Notes: generated from the letters alone by a model not told the origin. 64,000 nucleotides of DNA from DASWZN01 sp963841635 (GCA_963841635.1 CAWJDO010000003.1:558001-622000); one strand, 5' to 3'. Counted from the stretch's first letter, positions 46,787 to 56,673 are shown. Made by a program: numbers and translations.

Positions 46787-47350
46787 TTAGCGAGCCTGCC
46801 CCACAGGCTCCGCCTGCTTCACCCCGAACTCGTACCCCTTGTCGAACGCCCGCAAGTTCAGCTCGCGAGTAGCCGGCGGGACCGAATCGCCCACCGCCTT
46901 GCGCAGCGATTCCGGCTTGAGCAGCCCGGTCACGGCCGCGAAGAAGCCAACCATCACCACGTTCAGCACCATCTTCTTGCCAAGCTCTTCGGCCAGGCGC
47001 GTGGCCGGGACGCCGTAAACACGCACGCCGCTCTTCAGGCCCGCGATACGCACCAGGTCTTCCTCGACGATGAGCACCCCGGTGTCCTTCAGCTCCGGCG
47101 CGAAGCGCGTGTAGGCTTCCTGCGACATCACCACCAGGAAGTCCAGGCCGGTCACGTAGGGGTAGAGAACGGGCGTGTCGGACAGGATCAACTGGGCGCT
47201 GGCCGCGCCGCCGCGCGCCTCCGGCCCGAAATTCTGGGTCATGGTGGCGAAGCCGCCCTCGTGAATCGCCGCCGCCTTGCCGATCAACGTGGCCGAGAGA
47301 ATCACTCCCTGGCCGCCGAATCCCGCGATACGAATTTCAGTTAGCCGCAT
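46787..47350 (-). CDS. korC: 2-oxoacid:ferredoxin oxidoreductase, gamma subunit
   Basis: 187 aa. TEIRIAGFGGQGVILSATLIGKAA and TQNFGPEARGGAASAQLILSD are the markers of the gamma/catalytic-interface domain (POR_gamma). VVMSQEAYTRF follows. It is the last gene of the kor operon and overlaps korB by 10 bp. Confidence 0.93.
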   Translation of the reverse strand: MRLTEIRIAGFGGQGVILSATLIGKAAAIHEGGFATMTQNFGPEARGGAASAQLILSDTPVLYPYVTGLDFLVVMSQEAYTRFAPELKDTGVLIVEEDLVRIAGLKSGVRVYGVPATRLAEELGKKMVLNVVMVGFFAAVTGLLKPESLRKAVGDSVPPATRELNLRAFDKGYEFGVKQAEPVGQAR

Positions 47351-48213
47351 ACCGGATTGTCCGCCTCAAGGTAACGCTCGCCCAACTGCGTGGACAGCCG
47401 GTCCCGCATGAGTTGCTGGTAGTCCGGCCGCTCGCGGTCTACAAACTTGCCGACCACGATCTCGCCTTCCTTCGTAATCTGCAACTCGTCGAGCGACGCC
47501 CCGTTCCTCAGCTTGCTGTGCGTCTTGTAGAACTTCATGGTGTCCAGGCCGTCGCCCATCTTGTTGCGGCGCTGGTAGAGCGTGGGGCAGGGCGAGATCA
47601 CCTCGATGAAGCAGAAGCCGCGCCGCTGGAACATCTCGGAAATGGACTTGGTCAACTGCCGCACGTGGAAGGTGGTCCAGCGCGCCACGTAGGAGGCGCC
47701 CGCCGAAGCCGCGAGCGAGGGCAGATCGAAAGCCGGCTCGAAGCAGCCGTAGGGCGCTGTGGTGGTGATGGCCGTGGACGGCGTGGTGGGCGCGGTCTGC
47801 CCGCCGGTCATCGCATAGATCAGGTTGTTCACGCAGATGACTTTGATGTCGACGTTGCGGCGCGCCGCGTGGATCAGGTGGTTGCCGCCGATGGCCGTCA
47901 GGTCGCCGTCGCCCGAGTAGACCACCACTTCCAGATTGGGGTTGGCAAGCTTCAAGCCGGTGGCGAACGGGATCGCCCGGCCGTGCGTGGTGTGGAACGA
48001 ATCGAGCGCCACGTAGCCGGCCACGCGGCCGGTGCAGCCGATGCCCGAAACCACGGCCACGCGGTTCAGGTCCATGTGGGATTCGAGCAGGGCGCGCGCG
48101 AAACAATTCACGGTTGTGCCGATCCCGCAGCCGGGGCACCAGATGTGCGGGATCCGCTCGGTGCGCAGAAAGGGCTCGACGGGGTTGACCGGCGCTTCGA
48201 TGGTCGTCATCAT
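47341..48213 (-). CDS. korB: 2-oxoacid:ferredoxin oxidoreductase, beta (TPP) subunit
   Basis: 290 aa. It binds thiamine diphosphate and an Fe-S cluster. The Cys pair is in IWCPGCGIGT, and a further Cys is in GIGCTGR. The TPP signature is VVYSGDGDLTAIGGNHLIHAARRN ... VNNLIYAMTGGQ. The ATG at 48213 overlaps the korA stop as ATGA. Together with KorA it decarboxylates a 2-oxoacid, probably 2-oxoglutarate, to acyl-CoA with reduction of ferredoxin. Confidence 0.94.
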   Translation of the reverse strand: MMTTIEAPVNPVEPFLRTERIPHIWCPGCGIGTTVNCFARALLESHMDLNRVAVVSGIGCTGRVAGYVALDSFHTTHGRAIPFATGLKLANPNLEVVVYSGDGDLTAIGGNHLIHAARRNVDIKVICVNNLIYAMTGGQTAPTTPSTAITTTAPYGCFEPAFDLPSLAASAGASYVARWTTFHVRQLTKSISEMFQRRGFCFIEVISPCPTLYQRRNKMGDGLDTMKFYKTHSKLRNGASLDELQITKEGEIVVGKFVDRERPDYQQLMRDRLSTQLGERYLEADNPVCG

Positions 48214-49370
48214 TTCGCGGCCTCCAGGATGGCGTTGAGGATCTGCTCCGGCCGATGCACGCTGCCGCCGGCGTGCGTGACGGCGACGGTGTTGGCGAAG
48301 TGGCCCGTGGCTCGCTCGACTTCCCGCGAGATCTGCCCCAGGTTGATCTCCGGAACCACGAACGCCTTCACGCCGCTTTGCGCGATTTGACGCAATCGCT
48401 GGTCCGGGAAGGGCCATATGCCGATCAGACGGCAGCGGCCGACCTTAACGCCGCGCTCGCGGGCCACGTCGATCGCTCTTTGCGCCACGCGCGAGGTGAT
48501 TCCGTAGGACACCACGGCCACCTCGGCGCCGTCCAGATCGGCCTCGTCAGTGAAGGTAAGGAGGCCCTCGGCGAGCAGGATCTTCTGCTGTAGCCGGCGC
48601 ACCAGCTTGTCCTGCGTCGCGACCGTCATGGAGGGATAGCCGCGCTCGTCGTGCGTCAGGCCGGTGACGTGGAAGCGGTGGCCCTCGCCGGCGTGAGCCA
48701 TGGCCGGCACCAGGTCCTCGGCCGGCTCGAAGGGTTTGTACTTGCCGGGCGGCCGGCTGCTGTGGCGGCGCGGATAGATGTCGAGCTGGTCAGGCGTCGG
48801 GATGATCACCTTCTCGGTCATGTGCCCGACGCACTCGTCCATCATGAACATCACCGGCGTTCGATACTGTTCCGACAGGTTGAAGGCCTTGATGGTAAGG
48901 TCGAAGCACTCCTGGGGCGAGTTCGGACACAGCGCGATCATTTCGTAATCGCCGTGCGATCCCCAGCGCGCCTGCATCATGTCGGCCTGGGCCGGAAGGG
49001 TTGGCAGGCCGGTGGAAGGGCCGCCGCGCTGCACGTCCACGAAGACGCACGGCGTTTCGGTCATGGCCGCGTAGCCGATATGTTCCATCATCAGCGAAAA
49101 GCCGGGGCCGGAGGTGACGGTGAAGGCCTTTGCTCCGCCCCAGACCGCGCCGAGGATGGTGATGGAGGCCGCCAGTTCATCCTCCATTTGGATGAAGGTG
49201 CCGCCGACGGTCGGGATGCGTGCGGCGAACCGCTCCACCACTTCGGTGGACGGAGTGATGGGGTAGCCTGCGGCAAATCGCGCACCTGCGGCAAGAGCGC
49301 CTTCGCAGCAGGCCTGATCGCCGTCCAGAAAATGAATGCCTGTTAGGACTCCGCGGGGGTCAGCCTGCAT
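48210..49370 (-). CDS. korA: 2-oxoacid:ferredoxin oxidoreductase, alpha subunit
   Basis: 386 aa from the ATG at 49370. GDQACCEGALAAGARFAAGYPITPSTEV, QMEDELAASITILGAVWGGAKAFTVTSGPG and GGPSTGLPT are the alpha-subunit signatures of the KorA/VorA/PorA family. The length fits 2-oxoglutarate or branched-chain types. The substrate is assigned from family resemblance only. The start overlaps the ferredoxin gene by 11 bp. Confidence 0.93.
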   Translation of the reverse strand: MQADPRGVLTGIHFLDGDQACCEGALAAGARFAAGYPITPSTEVVERFAARIPTVGGTFIQMEDELAASITILGAVWGGAKAFTVTSGPGFSLMMEHIGYAAMTETPCVFVDVQRGGPSTGLPTLPAQADMMQARWGSHGDYEMIALCPNSPQECFDLTIKAFNLSEQYRTPVMFMMDECVGHMTEKVIIPTPDQLDIYPRRHSSRPPGKYKPFEPAEDLVPAMAHAGEGHRFHVTGLTHDERGYPSMTVATQDKLVRRLQQKILLAEGLLTFTDEADLDGAEVAVVSYGITSRVAQRAIDVARERGVKVGRCRLIGIWPFPDQRLRQIAQSGVKAFVVPEINLGQISREVERATGHFANTVAVTHAGGSVHRPEQILNAILEAAK

Positions 49371-49605
49371 TGGGCACCTCCGGTTTGGGCTCGGCGTTCT
49401 TCCAACCGTAGATCGCGAAGTCGGGGCAGTACATCCCACACAGGTCGCAACCGCTACATTTATCAGGGGCGACGATGTGGGGGGGATGGTATCCCTTGGA
49501 GTTGAAGGCGGAAGAGAGGCTGAGGACCTTGGTGGGGCAGAACTCGACGCAGAACGCGCAGCCCTTGCAGCGTTCGACGTTGATGCTTACGTAGCCTTTT
49601 GCCAT
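49360..49605 (-). CDS. korD: 2[4Fe-4S] ferredoxin, delta subunit of 2-oxoacid oxidoreductase
   Basis: 81 aa from the ATG at 49605. It has two complete four-Cys sets: CKGCAFCVEFC and CSGCDLCGMYC, each followed by Pro. It passes electrons from KorAB to free ferredoxin. It is the first gene of the operon korD-A-B-C, all overlapping. A structured element sits just before it. Confidence 0.94.
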   Translation of the reverse strand: MAKGYVSINVERCKGCAFCVEFCPTKVLSLSSAFNSKGYHPPHIVAPDKCSGCDLCGMYCPDFAIYGWKNAEPKPEVPNAG

Positions 49606-49911
49606 AGCGTAGTTTGTCAGCTTACCGGTAGAACCTTGGCACGCAGAGGGCCAAAGGGAAATTGCCGGTAAAGCAGAACGACTGGGGTCTGAGATCCTAA
49701 TGTAGCAAATGAGACCAGCCCAGGGGCTATGAGCGGACATGGCTTCAGAGGGGCTTCGATGCTTAGGTGCCTGTTCGCGCTGCTTGCGGGGTCGGTGGCA
49801 CACCGTCCGCATCCAGCAAGGAGGCAAGCTGTCGATTGAGTGAGTCCCCTAAGCGGCTGCGGCCACTCTCGGCTGCCGACGCTTGGATAAGCGGAGGATT
49901 GGAGGGCGAGG
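49606..49911. other. 306-bp gap between the kor operon and the phage module
   Basis: It holds the leader of korD and no gene I can support. I see no tRNA or obvious attachment-site direct repeat here. This edge is the phage module's tail-gene end. Confidence 0.55.
49620..49674 (-). promoter_or_regulatory. Nested stem-loop in korD leader
   Basis: On the minus strand GCTTTACCGG pairs with CCGGTAAGC (one bulge). Inside it CCTTTGGC pairs with GCCAAGG (one bulge) around a 9-nt loop. The base of the stem is 15 nt before the korD ATG, which has no clear Shine-Dalgarno sequence. Confidence 0.5.
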
Positions 49912-52614
49912 TCAGCCTTGCAGTGACGCCCGCCGCAGGGCGGGCGGTAGGGGAAGCGAATACCCAATCAGGCACAACTGGTCTAGAGCGAACAGAACCA
50001 CCGACTCCAGCCCCGCCGCCTTTGACAGCCGCACTTCCTTCAGCCACGGTGCCGTGGAGTCGCCAATCCCAACCAGATGCGCACTGCTCTGCCGGGCGAA
50101 CCCGCGCGTTTGCGGCAACTGAATCGATGAGAGGCACTTGTTCAGGTCGCGCGAGCCCGTGTATCCGAAACTCTCCGTCTTCAGGCAATCGAGCGCCGCC
50201 GGCGTCCAGGCGCCCGCCGGGTAGTTGATGGCGCGGTTGAAGTCGGTGTCGTTTACGTCCAGCGGGTATAGCACTTCGAACCGGCAGGTGGGGAACGCTG
50301 CCCGCACATACGCCATGATCTGGCTGGTGAACGCTCCGATCAGAGTTGGCAGGAACTGCGTCTCTTGCGGGTAGGCTCCCGGCGAGACGTTATTATCCAG
50401 GATAGCTTCCATCTCTCTCCCGTACTGGGCGAAGAAGGTGTTCCTGGTGTAGGCATCGTAGAACGGCATCCCGGACCGCTTGTCGCGGAAATACCACCAC
50501 TGCACCTCGCCGAACTGCAGGTACGGCCGCAAGCCGGCGTCCACCTGCAACTGGGCGATGTCCCGGTACACCTGTTCCCAGAATGCGATGCTCGCGGGCG
50601 AGAAGTTCGTTTGTAGCGCCGGCGTGGACACCCAAACCGCCTCCCCGTCTGGGTCCGGGCTCCGCTGGGCGATACCCGCCTCCAGCGAGTCATCCCCGTT
50701 TCCTATTTCCATGCTGAGCGCCGCCACCCCATCCAGGCCGCACCCCTTCAGCGCCGTGAAGAAACTCCGCGTCCAGTCTCGCGCTGCCCGATTCAGTCGC
50801 GGCGTTACCTGAAGATCCGTGAGCCACGTCCCGTCCTGCCCGCCAGTGAGGTTTTGGCTCGCCGGCTCTGGGACCATCGAGGTCGATGTGGCCGAAACCA
50901 CGATGCTGTTCGAAGCAGAGCCCGGCGAGCGCGAGTAGATCGTCAGCCCCGCCCCGTCCGCCACGGCCCTCACCGACATCGTGCCGCGGTTGATCTCCAT
51001 CTCGAAGGCCTTCACCACCGTTTCGGCCGTGTCGCCGATGTAGTGCACGTGTTCGATCGTCGTGCCGTCGATCGTGATCGACGTCCGCTCGTTGAGGGCG
51101 AAACGCGGCGTCCCGGTGAAATCGATATGTGCCGACGCATACCTGAACCCGGAGCTCACCAGCTCGTAAAACCACATCGCTCCCACGTAGTGATTCACCC
51201 GTCCGTGAAAGCCGAGCGCATCGATCATCCACGCCGTTCGCTCCGGTGCCACGCAGATCGAGTGGTAGGTGTCCCAGTCCGTCGCCAGGCTCAGTTGCGT
51301 CTCCGCGGACAGCTCAGGCAACTCGGTGGTCGGGATCGCGATTTCCAGAAAATCGAAATTGAAGGTGTAAGGGCCGTTCGAGTCGTTCGGCCCAGCGTGC
51401 TGTACCACTACCGTGTGCGTCCCACCGCCGTACTGCCCCAGGGGAATCCGCACCAGTGCGTCTACTTTCGGAACCAGCAGGGTAGGCGTCATCGGAGCGC
51501 CGCCGTCCACCGTGACCGAGAGACTCGCCCCTTTGTCGACGAACTCCGCGCCCAGGTAGAGACTGTGCGGCACCGATGCCCAATACGTGCAGCTTACTTG
51601 AGCCCCGCTCGTCTCGGTCGAGTGGTACGAGCCATTCGAATAGTTGTACGACCCCTTGAACGCGGTCCACCCGTCCGAGTACCCGACCTGCGGCCCGTCG
51701 TCTTCGATCCGGCGGCTCCCCGGTCCCGCCACCGAGTACGTACGGTTCGTTCCCGTCACCGTCCAATTGCTCACCTGGACCTCGAACTCCGTCCGCTGGA
51801 ACGCGCCATTCTGCCAGGCCGGCACATAGGTCCACCGCATCTTCCGCACGGACGTCATCTGCAGGCTGCTAAAGTCCAGTCGGATGCGCCACTTCGTCGG
51901 CGACGTGCCGCCACTCAGCAGTTTCCACCACGGCGACCACGACTCGGTTGCCCCGCAGACAAATCCGTACACGCCTACCCGGTTCCAGTCCGCGCCCGTC
52001 GCTACCGATGTCAGCGTGATGTGCGCTCCCGAGGAGGTCGCGCTCAGTGACTTCGAGCCAATGGTCGGGTGGTTTATGATCGCGGCCAGCGCCCCGACCG
52101 CGCTATCGATACTGTCCCAATACTGCATCTGGTAGTTGTACTGCTCCGTGAGCCACGACACACCGATATAGTCTCCGGTGGTTGCCGTCCCGGTGAGCGT
52201 CAACGTGGCCGAGGCCGCCGTGGCCGTCCCCTCAATGGGGGTCGCGCGGTCCGGCGTGTACAGTGGCACCAGTTCCGGCTGCCCCTCCGGGGTTCCCTCC
52301 CGCCAGAGCCGCAAATATGGCCACCCGACGGTCGGCCCCAGGTTGCTGTCCATCGGCATGCAGTTGGTCCGTGTCTCTTCGTAGGTGAGAACAAGACCGC
52401 TGAGATCTCCGTCGGGAAGGGTTCGGAACAGGGGATGCTCAAACCCGTTGTCGCGGTTCCATTCGATCACCGCCCAGTCGAACTGCTGGCGCCAACTCCC
52501 CGATAGCGTGAATCCCGTGGGGCTCGTTGCGCTCAACGCCGCGATCGCTGACGGCTGCAGGAAGTAGCACTGTAGGTCTCGGTCTGGGCTCAGCTTTTGG
52601 AGTGTCTCTGCCAT
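49912..52614 (-). CDS. Distal phage tail protein with glycosidase-like domain
   Basis: 900 aa, the last gene of the phage module. The N-terminal about 150 residues are unrecognised. Beta-rich segments with Gly/Ser/Thr linkers follow. Residues about 590-900 look like an alpha/beta barrel hydrolase domain: GCGLDGVAALSMEIGNGDDS, LRPYLQFGEVQWWYF (around residue 700), YDAYTRNTFFAQYGREMEA. The acidic residue in GEVQWW could be catalytic, and the placement compares with the TIM-barrel domain of GTA tail proteins. It is probably a receptor-binding or polysaccharide-degrading tail component. The start is 7 bp after the hub gene. Confidence 0.6.
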   Translation of the reverse strand: MAETLQKLSPDRDLQCYFLQPSAIAALSATSPTGFTLSGSWRQQFDWAVIEWNRDNGFEHPLFRTLPDGDLSGLVLTYEETRTNCMPMDSNLGPTVGWPYLRLWREGTPEGQPELVPLYTPDRATPIEGTATAASATLTLTGTATTGDYIGVSWLTEQYNYQMQYWDSIDSAVGALAAIINHPTIGSKSLSATSSGAHITLTSVATGADWNRVGVYGFVCGATESWSPWWKLLSGGTSPTKWRIRLDFSSLQMTSVRKMRWTYVPAWQNGAFQRTEFEVQVSNWTVTGTNRTYSVAGPGSRRIEDDGPQVGYSDGWTAFKGSYNYSNGSYHSTETSGAQVSCTYWASVPHSLYLGAEFVDKGASLSVTVDGGAPMTPTLLVPKVDALVRIPLGQYGGGTHTVVVQHAGPNDSNGPYTFNFDFLEIAIPTTELPELSAETQLSLATDWDTYHSICVAPERTAWMIDALGFHGRVNHYVGAMWFYELVSSGFRYASAHIDFTGTPRFALNERTSITIDGTTIEHVHYIGDTAETVVKAFEMEINRGTMSVRAVADGAGLTIYSRSPGSASNSIVVSATSTSMVPEPASQNLTGGQDGTWLTDLQVTPRLNRAARDWTRSFFTALKGCGLDGVAALSMEIGNGDDSLEAGIAQRSPDPDGEAVWVSTPALQTNFSPASIAFWEQVYRDIAQLQVDAGLRPYLQFGEVQWWYFRDKRSGMPFYDAYTRNTFFAQYGREMEAILDNNVSPGAYPQETQFLPTLIGAFTSQIMAYVRAAFPTCRFEVLYPLDVNDTDFNRAINYPAGAWTPAALDCLKTESFGYTGSRDLNKCLSSIQLPQTRGFARQSSAHLVGIGDSTAPWLKEVRLSKAAGLESVVLFALDQLCLIGYSLPLPPALRRASLQG

Positions 52615-52621
52615 AGGTCCG

Positions 52622-55600
52622 TCACAGGTTGATCGTCACCGTCAGGTCTCGCCCCGGTTTCGAACCCGTTGCCTGCGGCACCCTGGTGATGTCCAGCGTG
52701 ATCAACCCGCCCGCGGGCAACGGCGCCATTCCGCACCCGTTCACCGTATTCGAATAGGTGACGTCCGCCGGAATTGTCAGGGTGCAGTAGACCGCTCCGT
52801 TCACCCGCACGTCCATCTGGATCCATTCGACCGTCGCCTGGTCTGGCGGGATCGCCGGGGCGTTCATCGGTGCATCGCTGACCATGGCCGAGATGTTCCA
52901 CACCGAATGGGTGCCCTGCACCACCAACGGAGGCGCCGCGTTCGTTTCGATTGCCAGGTTCCCTGTCACCTGAATCGAGTACTGGCCGCCCGACAGCGTC
53001 CTCAACCCTTGATCGAGTCTGCTGGTGAGGCACGCCGTTGTAGTCGGGCTGTCTCCAAACGGATTGGTCACGAAAAAGGCGGCCGCCGATACGCGCGCGT
53101 CCGGCAGCATCACGAAGTAGTCGAACTCGCCGCTGGCGGGGCTGCCGAAAAAGTCGGCGGCGAAGGGAACCACCAGCCTGAGTTTGGTCAACCCGTACAC
53201 CGGCGCCGCGGCGCTATGCCCCGCGGCCGTGCTCCCCATGGCGCCTCGCAACACGCCCAGTTGCAGCCCGTTGTTCCCGACCGTTTGAACCTGGAGCAAC
53301 TCGGCGTCGATCTGAATCAGGTCGCCAACCTGAATGTTCTGCCCCTGCGCCAGTGTCAGCGTCGTGTCACCGGCGCCGGCGTCCGCGTCGAGCACGTTGG
53401 GCGAAGGATACGTCAGCTCGTTCCAGTAGTACAGCGCCAGAGTGCCGGAGGAAATCGATCTGGTGTTCGCCAGATTCTCGAATCCCACTCCCGTCAGCCC
53501 CACGTCGCCTGATTCGCGGCTCAGGATTCCGAACACAGGCGCCGGCGGTGCGGCCTCGTCCGATCCTGGACTCCCGCCCGTGATCCGCCAGCGCGTCACC
53601 AGGCTCAACTCGGCCGGGCACTCCGAGTCGTAGACATTCGCCGCCCGCGCTGTTACTTGCACGGTCGATCCGATGTGCGTCGGAACCTGAAACACCAGCG
53701 GTCCGCTGCTGCCCGCGGATCCGAGGTGCCAGCCCGCCTCGGCGACCGTAAAGTAACTTGTCCCGTCCGGCTCCGTGTCCCAGGGCTGGGTTACCGTCAG
53801 CGTGGTCGCGTCGTTTGCGGTCACAATCTTTTCCTGGCCGGCTCCCGTTCCCCGCGTGATCCGCACCACCATCCCGGCGTATGCGTTAGCCTCCATCGCG
53901 AGCGATGGATTGCCTACCGTCTTGGCGGAGGTGGTCGCTACCGCGATCTCCGGCTGAAGCTCGAGCCGCCAATACGCATTGGTGTGATCGTAGTTCTCGT
54001 CCGGAGGCGGTATCAGGCTCGCTGCCAGGCCGGTGTCGGTGAAGCTCGGCGCCATAGACTGGTTCGTCGCGATTTGTGCGAGCTGCATCGGCGTCGGCCC
54101 GCGGTATACGGAGAACATGGTCGCATCGCTGGTGAAACTGAGCTCCGTCAGCGTCACCGTGTTCGTGTTCGTTCCGTTCGGTATCGTTGCCGGGACCACG
54201 AAAGAAAGCCCGCTCTCCTGCCCGCTCGCATCGCTCCCCGTGACGGCGTAGTACAGCGTCTGGTTCCCCGCCAGCGCGCCTCCGGTGTTCTCGGTGCCGG
54301 CCGCAATGCTGATCAGCGGAATGCCGAGCCCCGTCACCGCTGGTTGCCGCGGCCGGTTGAAGCCGGCGCTCAAGGTGATTGTCATCGTCCCGTCTGCGTT
54401 GACGGTGTCCTGCTCCGCTATGTCGAGCTGCGGGTTGCCGTACTGGTCCAGCAGCTTCCCGGTGACCGGTCTCGGAATCCCGATCCCGTACCCTGGCCGC
54501 CGCCCTGGCAGCCCGCTGCCGAACACGTCCGCGTTGTTGTCGCTGTACCACCCGTCCTGGTGGATCTGCGCCGTGATCAACGCCGTCGAGTAGTTCAGGC
54601 CCGGAGCAATCTTCACCACGCGAAACGGCTGCTCGTCGAAGCCTTCCTTCAGGTACGTCACGGTAATCAGGTCGCCCGGCCGCAGCTTCAGCCCCCGCAT
54701 CGTCGTCGCGAACTCGACGTATGTGTTTCCCGTCACTAGCTTGTCGAGCTGGAACTTAGCGATTCTGGCCGCCTGATTGAAGTTTGGGATGCCCAGCACC
54801 GGCAGGTTCAGGCTGACCTCCTGCCCGACGGCCAGCATATCGTCCACATCCGTCACCGACAGGCTGTCCTGCTGGTACTGGTTGAACGCATCCTGAAATT
54901 CCAGGTTCAGGCGGTTGGGTGTCTCCGCCGTGGTCCGCGACCAGACCCGGATCCACGGCTCCCCACTCGGACGCCGCAGAATCCCCGAGAGCCCCCCCGT
55001 GCCGTCTCCGAACTCATAAGCCGGCCATCCGCCCGTCACCGCCTCGTTGGCGTTACTCCCGTCCGGCTTCGCTGGCTGTTGCAGCGCCAACGTGTTCTCC
55101 ACTTGAAGCCCCAGCAATCCGCCCAGGCCGTATCTGAGGAAGAGGCGCGATCCGTTCCTCACGCCTCGGATCACGTCCGCGGCGGAACGCCGGCTCTTCA
55201 GCACCAGGTTGCATTGGTAGCGCGGAATACTGATCTGGTTGCCGTTCAGGTCTTGTGCCGTGATCGCCTCGCCGCAGTACGCGGCGGACTGGGCGAAGCT
55301 CGCGATGTCGATATCCTCCAGCGCCCACCCGCACCGCCGCAGTAGATCCAGCAGCAGCCATGCCGGATTGTTGGTGAAGCTTTGGCCCAGCGAGTTGCCG
55401 TCCGCGGAGAACTGCTCCAGCCTCGTCCCCTCCACCAGAACCTTGATCTGTGGCAAGCTGTTCCCGTTGTTGATCTGGTTCGGCACCACCACGTTCAGAA
55501 CCGCCATGCTGCCGTACGGGTCGCCAAGCGGATTGCCGCTCGTGTCCACATACTCGGGATTGAACGTCCCCGTCCCGCCGCCCATCGTGACGAAGTTGTA

Positions 55601-56572
55601 CCAACCCGTCGCCGTCATGTTGGAGCCCGCCCGCCCCACCGGGATATCGACGTCGTTGACCAGGACCTTGATCACGCTCTCCATCGCGCCCATGCCGAGC
55701 AGCACGTCCATGTGCGTCAGGTTGCCGTCGTTCTTGGAGAAGATCACCAGCGGCGCGTACCACGCTGTGCCGTAAACCAGAGGGATGAAATCGTTGTACC
55801 GGGCTTCATTCATCAGTGGCGCCGACTCGTGATTGCCCTTCTCTCCGTAACTCCTCACCACCGTCGACGCCGGCACGAACTCGATTCCGCCGAACCTCGC
55901 GGTTCCGGTGGCGAACATCCCGCGCGCCTGACACTGCGCTCGCGTCCGGTCGCAGTTGGTATACGGCGTGGTGCCGTTGAGGCTCCCGCATCCACCCGCC
56001 ACGTCCGGCGAATATCCGCAGCGGTAGAACGGAGAATACTGTCCTTTCGTTCCGCCCGTCGCCGCTTCGGCCCGCTGGTCCGCCGTCGCCGGGAACTTCC
56101 AGGGGCACCGCCGCTCCACTCGCACGTCAGGCAACAGCAGGCGCTGCATGTTTAGGCTGTTGGTGACCGTCAGCCGCAGCGTCGATTCAGTGATCTCGGC
56201 GGGGGCGTCCGCCACTCCTTTGAACAGCACTTGAACTTCCGAAACCGCCTGGCCCTGGCTCAGGTCATAAAACACAAACTGGGCCGTGATCCGGCTTCCC
56301 TTCCAGCCCGTGCTGCGCTCGATCTCCGAAAAGTGCGAATCGGCATTCGCGAGCCAGATCGAGACTTTTGCGATGGCGTCGATCCCGTCGACCGCCCCGG
56401 ACTGCATCTCGAACAGATCGTGCCGCAACACGCGCGCCGAGTATTGCTGCCCGTTGACCATCGCCGCGTGCGTGCTCCAGCGCTCGACAGCCCCGGAGCT
56501 CAGCACGCAGTCGAACAGCAACAGCGGCGTCTCGGTGATGCTCAGCTCTTTGATGTCGTTGATCGTAGCCAT
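52622..56572 (-). CDS. Fused tail-tip/hub protein (gpL-like plus gpJ-like)
   Basis: 1316 aa. Residues 1 to about 230 resemble the lambda gpL/GTA gp13 (DUF2163-like) tip protein and carry a Cys set at about 156, 183, 195, 206 and 213 (RRCPWKF, FYRCGYS, GGCGS, NCDRT, QCQARG), which in lambda gpL-like proteins holds an Fe-S cluster. The middle (SAPLMNEARYNDFIPLVYGTAW ... LDLLRRCGWALEDIDIASF ... LKLRPGDLITVTY) is gpJ-like tail hub. The C-terminal half has fibronectin-like and Ig-like beta modules. Fusing both in one chain is unusual. Confidence 0.72.
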   Translation of the reverse strand: MATINDIKELSITETPLLLFDCVLSSGAVERWSTHAAMVNGQQYSARVLRHDLFEMQSGAVDGIDAIAKVSIWLANADSHFSEIERSTGWKGSRITAQFVFYDLSQGQAVSEVQVLFKGVADAPAEITESTLRLTVTNSLNMQRLLLPDVRVERRCPWKFPATADQRAEAATGGTKGQYSPFYRCGYSPDVAGGCGSLNGTTPYTNCDRTRAQCQARGMFATGTARFGGIEFVPASTVVRSYGEKGNHESAPLMNEARYNDFIPLVYGTAWYAPLVIFSKNDGNLTHMDVLLGMGAMESVIKVLVNDVDIPVGRAGSNMTATGWYNFVTMGGGTGTFNPEYVDTSGNPLGDPYGSMAVLNVVVPNQINNGNSLPQIKVLVEGTRLEQFSADGNSLGQSFTNNPAWLLLDLLRRCGWALEDIDIASFAQSAAYCGEAITAQDLNGNQISIPRYQCNLVLKSRRSAADVIRGVRNGSRLFLRYGLGGLLGLQVENTLALQQPAKPDGSNANEAVTGGWPAYEFGDGTGGLSGILRRPSGEPWIRVWSRTTAETPNRLNLEFQDAFNQYQQDSLSVTDVDDMLAVGQEVSLNLPVLGIPNFNQAARIAKFQLDKLVTGNTYVEFATTMRGLKLRPGDLITVTYLKEGFDEQPFRVVKIAPGLNYSTALITAQIHQDGWYSDNNADVFGSGLPGRRPGYGIGIPRPVTGKLLDQYGNPQLDIAEQDTVNADGTMTITLSAGFNRPRQPAVTGLGIPLISIAAGTENTGGALAGNQTLYYAVTGSDASGQESGLSFVVPATIPNGTNTNTVTLTELSFTSDATMFSVYRGPTPMQLAQIATNQSMAPSFTDTGLAASLIPPPDENYDHTNAYWRLELQPEIAVATTSAKTVGNPSLAMEANAYAGMVVRITRGTGAGQEKIVTANDATTLTVTQPWDTEPDGTSYFTVAEAGWHLGSAGSSGPLVFQVPTHIGSTVQVTARAANVYDSECPAELSLVTRWRITGGSPGSDEAAPPAPVFGILSRESGDVGLTGVGFENLANTRSISSGTLALYYWNELTYPSPNVLDADAGAGDTTLTLAQGQNIQVGDLIQIDAELLQVQTVGNNGLQLGVLRGAMGSTAAGHSAAAPVYGLTKLRLVVPFAADFFGSPASGEFDYFVMLPDARVSAAAFFVTNPFGDSPTTTACLTSRLDQGLRTLSGGQYSIQVTGNLAIETNAAPPLVVQGTHSVWNISAMVSDAPMNAPAIPPDQATVEWIQMDVRVNGAVYCTLTIPADVTYSNTVNGCGMAPLPAGGLITLDITRVPQATGSKPGRDLTVTINL

Positions 56573-56673
56573 CCAAGTCCACCCCGTCTCGTTTGTGGGG
56601 CAGGCGTCTACGCCTGCAGCGGGTCTCCAGACCCGCTTCCGGCGGTCCCTCAGCCCTTCGCGCCCAAGTCCTA

